A program made the translations under genes and the position numbers. 64,000 bases of DNA from JBCBCP01 sp039817385 (lineage in GTDB: Bacteria > Pseudomonadota > Alphaproteobacteria > Rhodobacterales > Rhodobacteraceae), in NCBI GenBank assembly GCA_039817385.1, contig JBCBVY010000003.1:372001-436000 (forward strand). The letters are read 5' to 3'. Shown piece by piece: positions 40,081 to 46,258 of the stretch. The notes beneath the pieces are model-generated. The model saw only the letters and a program-made list of their open reading frames with translations. It did no database searches and had not been told where the DNA came from. Positions within the stretch are counted from its first letter, which is position 1. The number at the start of each line of letters is the position of its first letter.

Positions 40081-41541
40081 TCAAATCCCCGCCGGAATGT
40101 TCAGCGGATCACGCTCGATCATCTTCGGCGCAGTCAGCGCCTTCCACTTCGACAGCGCCACCGACGCCGACGGGAAAGCAGGCCGCGGCACGAACCGCCC
40201 GCGCCCCGGATTGGGCTGCGAGTTCTGGCCCCAGGCCCAGATCACCTCGCCCCGGCTGAGCGTGTAGCGCGCCTGCGCGGTCACCTCAAAGCCCTCGAAC
40301 ACGTTGTAGTCCAGCACCGAATGGTGGTTCGCTGGCGAGATCGTCTTGGTGATCTTCGGATCCCACACGACGATATCCGCATCCGCGCCCTCAACAATCG
40401 CGCCCTTCTTGGGATAGATGTTCAGGATCTTCGCCACATTGCTCGACGTGACGGCGACAAACTCATTTGGCGTCAGCCGCCCGGTCTCGACACCCTCGGT
40501 CCACAGCACAGCCAGACGCTCCTCCAGCCCGTTCGACCCGTTCGGAATGATCCGGAAATCATCACGCCCCGCCCGCTTTTGTTCGGTGTTGAACGCTGCA
40601 TGGTCCGTCGCCACGACCTGCAACGACCCCGCCTGCAGACCCGCCCAAAGCGAATCCTGATGATCCTTGGACCGGAACGGCGGCGACATCACGCGCCGCG
40701 CGGCGTGGTCCCAATCGGTGTTGAAATACTCGCCCTCATCCAGCGTCAGGAACTGGATCAGCGGCTCGCCATACACCCGCATCCCCTTCTGCCGCGCGCG
40801 CCGGATCGCCTCATGCGCCTGCTCGCAGGACACATGCACGATGTAGAGCGGCACCCCTGCGGCATCGGCGATGGTAATCGCCCGGTTGGCCGCCTCGCCC
40901 TCGAATTCCGGGGGCCGGGAATAGGCATGCCCCTCCGGCCCCGTGATCCCCTGGTCGAAATACTTCTGCTGCATCTCAGCAACCAGATCGCCGTTCTCCG
41001 CATGCACCATCGGCAGCGCACCCAGCTCCGCGCAGCGCTTGAAAGAGGCGAACATCTCGTCATCCTCGATCATCAGCGCGCCTTTGTAGGCCATGAAATG
41101 CTTGAACGAATTCACGCCCATGTCGACGGCGTCCTTCATCTCGTTGAAGATGTCCTCGTTCCAGCCCGTGATCGCCATGTGATAGCCCACGTCCGAACAG
41201 ATCTGCGGCGCCGACTTGCGGTGCCACTCACCAATCGCATTCTTGATGCTGCCGTCCGCGCCCGGCAGGCAGAAATCCACTACCATTGTGGTCCCACCAA
41301 CCGCCGCGGCCCAAGTCCCACTCTCGAAGGTCTCTGCGGCAGTCGTCCCCATGAACGGCATCTCAAGATGCGTGTGCGGATCAATCCCGCCCGGGATCAC
41401 GTAAGCGCCCTCGGCGTCAATGTACTCATCGCCGCTCAGGTCCTCGCCAATCGCCTTGATGACCTCGCCCTCAACCAGAACATCCGCTTTCCAGGTTCGG
41501 TCCGCCGTGCAAACCATCCCGCCCTTGATCACCTTGCTCAT
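40081..41541 (-). CDS. hydA: Dihydropyrimidinase / D-hydantoinase
   Basis: A 486-residue amidohydrolase that opens the ring of dihydrouracil, dihydrothymine or hydantoins. The zinc site is GGIDPHTHLEMP (HxH), the carboxylated lysine lies in the MAYKGALMIEDDE segment, further His ligands are in VHAENGD and IVHVSCEQAHEAI, and the Asp is in VATDHAAFN. The stereochemical loop MPFMGTTAAE is typical of dihydropyrimidinases. AAGGAG precedes the ATG. It sits between its partner amidohydrolase (41962) and the importer, giving two consecutive steps of reductive pyrimidine breakdown. Confidence 0.96.
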   Translation of the reverse strand: MSKVIKGGMVCTADRTWKADVLVEGEVIKAIGEDLSGDEYIDAEGAYVIPGGIDPHTHLEMPFMGTTAAETFESGTWAAAVGGTTMVVDFCLPGADGSIKNAIGEWHRKSAPQICSDVGYHMAITGWNEDIFNEMKDAVDMGVNSFKHFMAYKGALMIEDDEMFASFKRCAELGALPMVHAENGDLVAEMQQKYFDQGITGPEGHAYSRPPEFEGEAANRAITIADAAGVPLYIVHVSCEQAHEAIRRARQKGMRVYGEPLIQFLTLDEGEYFNTDWDHAARRVMSPPFRSKDHQDSLWAGLQAGSLQVVATDHAAFNTEQKRAGRDDFRIIPNGSNGLEERLAVLWTEGVETGRLTPNEFVAVTSSNVAKILNIYPKKGAIVEGADADIVVWDPKITKTISPANHHSVLDYNVFEGFEVTAQARYTLSRGEVIWAWGQNSQPNPGRGRFVPRPAFPSASVALSKWKALTAPKMIERDPLNIPAGI

Positions 41542-41557
41542 CGCCCGCTCCTTCTCT

Positions 41558-41597
41558 GTTCCAAAAAATCCCGGGGGGTCTGGGGGGCTGGCCCCCC
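41558..41597 (-). repeat. GC-rich leader repeat, copy 2
   Basis: On the minus strand GGGGGGCCAGCCCCCC then AGACCCCCCGGGATTTTTTGGAAC, 16 bp upstream of the dihydropyrimidinase start. Same core as 11650-11685 (GGGGGCCAGCCCCC ... CCCCCGGGAT-TTT-GGAAC). Confidence 0.75.
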
Positions 41598-41601
41598 AGG
41601 G

Positions 41602-41922
41602 TCAAACACTCGCGAAACACCCCAAGGCAGGGCCATGCACCCCGATGTCCAAAGGCCCGAAATCACTTTCCACACACAGCGCGAAGTACCCGGCGTTCGG
41701 CATGTAAACGACGCGGTAGGCCCCATCCGTCCGTGTCACGGTCCAGCACGTCTGGGTGATCCCGCCGCTGAACTGCACCGTGGTCTCAAAAGGTCGCACC
41801 AGCGCATCGCGAAAGGCGTCCGCGATGCGCCGCTCTTGTTCCGTGCCGCGCGGCGCATCGTCGGCCTCCGCGTTCGCCAGCAAAGCCACACGCTCCCCAA
41901 TCGAAAGGTCAGGCTCCAGCAT
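41602..41922 (-). CDS. Small conserved-looking protein of unknown function in the pyrimidine operon
   Basis: 106 residues, no signal peptide or membrane segment. It contains GTEQERRIADAFRDALVRPF and a beta-rich C-terminal half (TRTDGAYRVVYMPNAGYFALCVESDFGPLDIGV). It lies between the amidohydrolase and the dihydropyrimidinase, with gaps of 39 and 60 bp, the first holding an AT-rich hairpin. I do not recognise a family. Its position argues for a metabolic or accessory role in the pathway. Confidence 0.7.
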   Translation of the reverse strand: MLEPDLSIGERVALLANAEADDAPRGTEQERRIADAFRDALVRPFETTVQFSGGITQTCWTVTRTDGAYRVVYMPNAGYFALCVESDFGPLDIGVHGPALGCFASV

Positions 41923-41935
41923 CAGCCACCCGCGC

Positions 41936-41956
41936 CGTTTTCTTCCAAAGAAAACG
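41936..41956. other. AT-rich hairpin with TTTCTT/AAGAAA core
   Basis: CGTTTTCTT pairs with AAGAAAACG over 9 bp around CCA, between two co-directional genes of the pyrimidine operon. Same core as the hairpins at 54909-54956. Could be a transcription attenuator or RNA-stability element. Confidence 0.6.
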
Positions 41957-41961
41957 CGCCC

Positions 41962-43212
41962 TCACGTCACAACCTCCGCCGTTTCCACAACCGCATGGAG
42001 CAGCACGTCCGCACCCGCCTTTGCCCAATCCTTGGTGATCTCCTCGGCCTCGTTATGGCTCAGCCCACCCACGCAAGGGCACATCACCATCGCCGTCGGC
42101 GCCACCTGGTTGATCCAACACGCATCATGCCCCGCGCCCGAGATGATGTCCCGGTGCGCATAGCCCAGCCGCTCCGCCGCGGATCGAATAGCGGTCACGC
42201 ACCCGTCGTCAAAGGCCACGGGATCAAAACCGCCAACCTTCTCAAACGCAATCTCCAGCCCCATCTCGTCCGCAATACGCTGGCCTTCGGCCCGCAGACG
42301 CGCCTCCATGTCCTCGATCACCGCCAGCTCGGGCGAGCGGAAATCGACCGTGAAGACCACCTGCCCCGGGATCACGTTGCGCGAGTTCGGGTAGACATCA
42401 ATGTGCCCGGCGGCCCCAACGGCGTGCGGCGCGTGGGACAGGGCGATGGCGTCCACCGCCTGCAAAACCCGCGCCATGCCCAGCCCCGCATTGCGCCGCA
42501 TCGGCATCGGGGTGGAGCCGGTATGCGCATCTTTGCCGGTGATCGTCACCTGCGTCCACGACAGCCCCTGCCCGTGCGTGACAACGCCAATATCCTTGCC
42601 CTCGGCCTCCAATATTGGCCCCTGCTCGATATGCAGCTCGAAAAAGGCGCGCATCTTCCGCGCCCCAACCTCTTCATCGCCCTTCCAGCCGATCCGCTCC
42701 AGCTCATCACCAAAACGCTTGCCGTCCGCATCAACCCGGTCATAGGCCCAGTCCTGCGCGTGAATGCCCGCGAACACGCCTGACGACAGCATCGCCGGGG
42801 CATAGCGCGTGCCTTCCTCATTGGTGAAATTCGTCACCACGATCGGATGCTTGGTGCGGATGTCCAAATCGTTCAGGGTCCGGATAATCTCCAATCCCCC
42901 CAGAACGCCGAGAACGCCGTCATATTTGCCACCTGTCGGCTGCGTATCGAGGTGCGAGCCAACATAAACCGGCAGCGCTGCGGGGTCCGTCCCGGCCCGC
43001 TGCGCGAACATGTTGCCCATACTGTCAAGGCCCATCGTGCAGCCCGCCGCCTCGCACCAGCCCTGGAACAAGGCACGCCCCTCGGCATCTTCGTCGGTCA
43101 AAGTCTGACGGTTGTTCCCACCTGCAACGCCGGGACCAATCTTGGCCATCGCCATCAGGCTGTCCCACAGCCGATCCGCGTCAACCGACAAGTTTTGCCC
43201 CGGTGCTGCCAT
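41962..43212 (-). CDS. M20-family Zn-dependent amidohydrolase (N-carbamoyl-beta-alanine / hydantoinase-carbamoylase type)
   Basis: A 416-residue enzyme that releases ammonia and CO2 from N-carbamoyl-beta-alanine or an N-carbamoyl amino acid. The two-metal site is formed from VGSHLDTQPTGGKYDG (His, bridging Asp), TNFTNEEGTRYAPAM (Glu) and HIEQGPILE (His), with substrate Arg/Asn residues in YPNSRNVIPG. Families: beta-ureidopropionase (HyuC/AllC-like). It is the promoter-proximal gene of the operon, and a RutR operator lies 23-38 bp before its ATG. The product is processed after HydA. Confidence 0.93.
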   Translation of the reverse strand: MAAPGQNLSVDADRLWDSLMAMAKIGPGVAGGNNRQTLTDEDAEGRALFQGWCEAAGCTMGLDSMGNMFAQRAGTDPAALPVYVGSHLDTQPTGGKYDGVLGVLGGLEIIRTLNDLDIRTKHPIVVTNFTNEEGTRYAPAMLSSGVFAGIHAQDWAYDRVDADGKRFGDELERIGWKGDEEVGARKMRAFFELHIEQGPILEAEGKDIGVVTHGQGLSWTQVTITGKDAHTGSTPMPMRRNAGLGMARVLQAVDAIALSHAPHAVGAAGHIDVYPNSRNVIPGQVVFTVDFRSPELAVIEDMEARLRAEGQRIADEMGLEIAFEKVGGFDPVAFDDGCVTAIRSAAERLGYAHRDIISGAGHDACWINQVAPTAMVMCPCVGGLSHNEAEEITKDWAKAGADVLLHAVVETAEVVT

Positions 43213-43234
43213 CTATCCCTCGCCTGCTGGCTTT

Positions 43235-43250
43235 TTGACCATTTGGTCAA
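43235..43250. promoter_or_regulatory. RutR operator
   Basis: TTGACCA-TT-TGGTCAA matches the E. coli RutR consensus TTGACCANNTGGTCAA at every fixed base. It lies between the divergent RutR-like gene and the amidohydrolase gene, about 23 bp upstream of the latter's ATG, consistent with repression lifted by uracil or a related pyrimidine. Confidence 0.93.
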
Positions 43251-43343
43251 TGCACGATTGCCCCGCGCCTGTTTTCTGTCAAGAACAGGTTTGAAGGGAG
43301 CGCCTTCGGAAATAAGCTATGCACAGCAAACCGGCAGGGGCGG

Positions 43344-43955
43344 ATGGCAGAGGATAAATCGAAAGGGCCAAGCCGCATTCAGCAGCGCAACCGCCGCCGA
43401 ATTCTGGATGCCGCGCTCGAAATGTTCTCACGGTACGGGTACAGCGGAACGACGCTGGACCAGATTGCCGAGGCTGCGGGACTGAGCAAGCCGAATATGC
43501 TCTACTATTTCGCGGGGAAGGAAGAAATTCACGTCACGCTTCTTGGGCAGCTGATGGAAACCTGGCTCGATCCGCTGATCGAGCTTGACCCCGATGGCGA
43601 TCCGCTGACCGAAATCCTGCGCTACGTGCACCGCAAACTTGACATGGCACGCGATCTGCCCCGGGAGAGCAGGCTGTTCGCTAACGAAATCCTGCAAGGC
43701 GCCCCGCGTATGGGCCCGCATCTTGAGGCCGATCTGAAACCGCTCTTCGACGCGCGCTGCGCCGTGATCGACCACTGGGCGGGCGCGGGCCGCATCGCGC
43801 CAGTTGATGCGCGGCACCTGATCTTTTCGATCTGGGCCACGACGCAGCACTATTCTGACTTCGACGCACAGCTTCAGGTGCTCGAAGACCGCGACCCGAT
43901 TGAAGCGGCCCGCGCGCATCTGGACATGATGTATCGGCGTCTTCTGGCGCCTTAA
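43344..43955 (+). CDS. rutR: TetR-type regulator of the RutR family
   Basis: 203 residues. The N-terminal helix-turn-helix (about 15-60) contains ILDAALEMFSRYGYSGTTLD and LSKPNMLYYFAGKEEIHV. The C-terminal domain carries the RutR-specific pattern ESRLFANEILQGAP and HLIFSIWATTQHYSDF. AGGGGCGG precedes the ATG. It is divergent from the pyrimidine operon, with a perfect RutR box in the shared region, so local control and autoregulation are strongly implied. RutR is known to sense uracil or thymine. Confidence 0.93.
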   Translation: MAEDKSKGPSRIQQRNRRRILDAALEMFSRYGYSGTTLDQIAEAAGLSKPNMLYYFAGKEEIHVTLLGQLMETWLDPLIELDPDGDPLTEILRYVHRKLDMARDLPRESRLFANEILQGAPRMGPHLEADLKPLFDARCAVIDHWAGAGRIAPVDARHLIFSIWATTQHYSDFDAQLQVLEDRDPIEAARAHLDMMYRRLLAP

Positions 43956-43989
43956 CCTGGTGTAAACTAAGATCGGGAAGGCTGGCGGT

Positions 43990-44220
43990 ATGAACAGGTA
44001 CCGCACGCTCCCGCCCAATGATGCCTGGATTGCCCAGCTTTTCTCCTCTCAAGCCGCGCGCAAGGGCGCTGTCGTCCGCCGGTCCCAGGCTTGGGTGCAC
44101 CGCGAGGTTGGCCGCGATGCTTTCGAGCTGGAGGTGCGCCGCCGCGGCTTTCATCTGATCGAAACCGCGGACCAATTCCTCGTGGTCTGTCACAACGGCC
44201 CGATCCGGATCCTGTTTTAA
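43990..44220 (+). CDS. Small basic hypothetical protein
   Basis: 76 residues, arginine-rich. The pattern DAWIAQLFSSQAARKGAVVRR, then VGRDAFELEVRRRGFHLIET and a beta-hairpin QFLVVCHNGPIRIL, is seen in a small roseobacter family that databases sometimes label 'phosphoribosylanthranilate isomerase' without catalytic residues. I would not transfer that function. It lies 34 bp after rutR and ends at a tandem hairpin. Confidence 0.65.
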   Translation: MNRYRTLPPNDAWIAQLFSSQAARKGAVVRRSQAWVHREVGRDAFELEVRRRGFHLIETADQFLVVCHNGPIRILF

Positions 44221-44270
44221 GAAAATTCGCAGAATTTTCCTGGACCCGAGATTTTTCGCCGAAAAATCTC
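44221..44270. terminator. Tandem AT-rich hairpins between convergent genes
   Basis: Two consecutive perfect hairpins: GAAAATTC-GCA-GAATTTTC (44221-44239) and GAGATTTTTC-GCC-GAAAAATCTC (44248-44270), between the stops of the small gene and the SRAP gene. Likely a bidirectional terminator without separate T-tracts. The pair layout resembles that at 54909-54956. Confidence 0.65.
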
Positions 44271-44273
44271 CGA

Positions 44274-44882
44274 CTATGGGCCGTCCCAGTCAACGCCCTC
44301 AGCCTCGCGCACCTCCAGTCGCCCGTCCGGCCACGGCACCATTAGGTCCCGCGCCTCCACCTCACTGCCATTGAGCCAAGTCCCAATATCCTCGACATCA
44401 AGCAACACACCCATCCGGTGGTGAATATCCACAACATCGGCAGACGGCGCGCAGGTGACCGCCGCGACCTGCGGCACCTCCATGCCGCCCGGCGCAACCC
44501 AGACATCGGTGATCGCCGCAAAAAACAGGAAGGGCCGCGTCCGGTCCCGGATCCCCCAGGCCGTCTTGCGCCGCCGCTCCCCTGTCCATTCGTACCAGCC
44601 TTGCACAGGGATCACCGCGCGCCCCACACCCGCAAAGGCGCTTTTGTCGAACACGGTCTCCGACCGGGCGTTGATGATCTGCTCCATCACCGGACGTCCG
44701 CGCGCGTTCACGCGGCCCACGGGGACGATCCCCCACCGCATCCTGCGCAAGGTGCCGTCAAACACGACAACCTCCTGCCCGGGGGCGATGTTGGCGCGCG
44801 GCGGCTCTTGCAGATTGCTCTCAACGCCCAGAACTGCGGCGATTTCCGACAAAGGTGCAGTCTGGAACAGCCGCCCCGGCAC
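44274..44882 (-). CDS. SOS response-associated peptidase (SRAP/YedK/HMCES) variant lacking Cys2
   Basis: 202 residues. SRAP proteins normally begin MCGR, with Cys2 forming a covalent bond to abasic DNA. Here the N-terminus is MPGRLFQTAP, with proline at position 2. The other active-site residues remain: N71 and R73 (INARSE), E98 (GWYEW) and H154 (IHHRM). The start is GTG 44880-44882, two bases after the tesA stop, and no in-frame upstream start could supply a cysteine. It may be a non-crosslinking paralogue or act by another route. Confidence 0.88.
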   Translation of the reverse strand: MPGRLFQTAPLSEIAAVLGVESNLQEPPRANIAPGQEVVVFDGTLRRMRWGIVPVGRVNARGRPVMEQIINARSETVFDKSAFAGVGRAVIPVQGWYEWTGERRRKTAWGIRDRTRPFLFFAAITDVWVAPGGMEVPQVAAVTCAPSADVVDIHHRMGVLLDVEDIGTWLNGSEVEARDLMVPWPDGRLEVREAEGVDWDGP

Positions 44883-44883
44883 C

Positions 44884-45516
44884 TCAGCGCGCCCGTTCGA
44901 TCAGGTCCAGTACCTCCGGACCAAACCCGTCCACGATCCGCGCCACGCCTTCCGCGTTCGGATGAATCCCGTCAGGTTGCACAAAGGCGCGCAGCGCCGC
45001 AGGGTCCGAGGTATCGCCCAGCCCGGCAAAGAAACTCTCCATCAGCTGCGCGCCATATTCCTGCGCAAGCTCTGGATACATGCTGTCGAAAGCCGCCTTG
45101 TAGTCCGGCCCGTAATTCCCCGGCGCCTGCATCCCGACAAGCAGCACCGCGACTTCCGCCGCTGCGGCGGCCTGCAAAATGCCCTCAAGGTTTGCGCGGC
45201 TCGCCGCCGGATCGATGCCGCGCAAAAGGTCATTGCCGCCCAGCGCAACAATCATCGCATCCACGTCTGGGGTCAGGGTCCAGGCCACCCGGCTCAGGCC
45301 ACCGGCCGTTGTATCGCCGGAAACACCTGCGTTGATCAGCTGCGCATCCGCGCCGTTATCCTCCAGCCAGCCCTGCAATTGCGGCACAAACCCCTGCTCC
45401 TGCGGCAAACCAAACCCCTGGGTCAGCGAATCGCCCAGCGCGGCAATCACCACAGGCTCCGCCCAGACGGGCACCGCCAAAAGGCAAAAGGCCCCCAAGA
45501 TAAGCTTGTCCCGCAT
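44884..45516 (-). CDS. tesA: SGNH-type arylesterase / acyl-CoA thioesterase I family (TesA)
   Basis: A 210-residue periplasmic esterase. The signal peptide MRDKLILGAFCLLAVPVWA is followed by block I GDSLTQGFGL (nucleophile Ser), block III LGGNDLLRG (Gly/Asn oxyanion) and block V DGIHPNAEG (Asp/His). ATG 45516 with GGAGG is chosen over the much longer open frame. It is divergent from a YbbA-type ABC gene, the same arrangement as tesA-ybbA-ybbP in E. coli, suggesting a shared role in the envelope. Confidence 0.93.
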   Translation of the reverse strand: MRDKLILGAFCLLAVPVWAEPVVIAALGDSLTQGFGLPQEQGFVPQLQGWLEDNGADAQLINAGVSGDTTAGGLSRVAWTLTPDVDAMIVALGGNDLLRGIDPAASRANLEGILQAAAAAEVAVLLVGMQAPGNYGPDYKAAFDSMYPELAQEYGAQLMESFFAGLGDTSDPAALRAFVQPDGIHPNAEGVARIVDGFGPEVLDLIERAR

Positions 45517-45562
45517 GATCCAGCCTCCATATGCAGTCGTAACCCGATAAAGGCGTTCTGAC

Positions 45563-46258
45563 ATGACTGATCCAGTCCTTTCCCTGCAAAATGCGGCGCT
45601 TTCGCTTGATGGCAATGCCGGGCGCGTGGACATCCTGCACGGCATCACGCTCGAGGTGCAAAAGGGGGAGACGGTTGGCCTGATCGGCCCCTCCGGCTCC
45701 GGCAAATCCTCGCTCTTGATGCTGATGGGCGGGCTTGAGCGTGCGACGGGGGGCACGGTGCGCGCCCTGGGCCACGACCTGACGGCGATGAACGAGGACG
45801 CGCTGGCCCGGTTCCGCCGCGATCACATGGGCGTTGTATTCCAGAGCTTTCACCTGATCCCGACCATGACCGCGCTGGAAAACGTCGCCACGCCGCTTGA
45901 GCTCGCGGGCGCGCGCGATGCCTTTGACCGCGCGGCGGCAGAGCTGGACGCGGTCGGCCTGGGCCACCGCACGGGCCACTACCCCAGCCAGATGTCGGGC
46001 GGCGAACAGCAGCGCGTGGCCCTCGCTCGCGCGGCAGTCGCGCGCCCTGCGATCCTGCTGGCCGATGAGCCAACGGGCAATCTCGACGGTGCGAACGGTG
46101 CGGCGATCATGGACCTGCTCTTTGGCCTGCGCGACCGGCACGGCGCGACGCTGGTCCTTGTGACCCACGCGCGCGAGCTGGCGGCGCGCTGCGACCGGGT
46201 CATCCGGCTCAAGGACGGGCATATCGCGCCCGAACTGGCAGAGGCTGCGGCGGAATGA
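45563..46258 (+). CDS. ybbA: ABC transporter ATP-binding protein, YbbA/LolD-like
   Basis: A 231-residue MacB/LolD-class ATPase: Walker A GPSGSGKSS, Q-loop FQSFHLIPTMTALENV, signature MSGGEQQRVALARA, Walker B ILLADEPTGNLD, H-loop VTHARELA. This group works with FtsX-type permeases. Its 3' end overlaps the permease start (ATGA), and it shares a 46-bp promoter region with divergent tesA. An export or lipoprotein-release type role is likely; substrate unknown. Confidence 0.92.
   Translation: MTDPVLSLQNAALSLDGNAGRVDILHGITLEVQKGETVGLIGPSGSGKSSLLMLMGGLERATGGTVRALGHDLTAMNEDALARFRRDHMGVVFQSFHLIPTMTALENVATPLELAGARDAFDRAAAELDAVGLGHRTGHYPSQMSGGEQQRVALARAAVARPAILLADEPTGNLDGANGAAIMDLLFGLRDRHGATLVLVTHARELAARCDRVIRLKDGHIAPELAEAAAE

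Noticed and set aside
40054..42783. A 909-codon open frame on the plus strand
   Set aside because: It runs antisense to the dihydropyrimidinase and amidohydrolase genes, has Arg/His-rich low-complexity translation and no domain; it is a GC-driven shadow frame.
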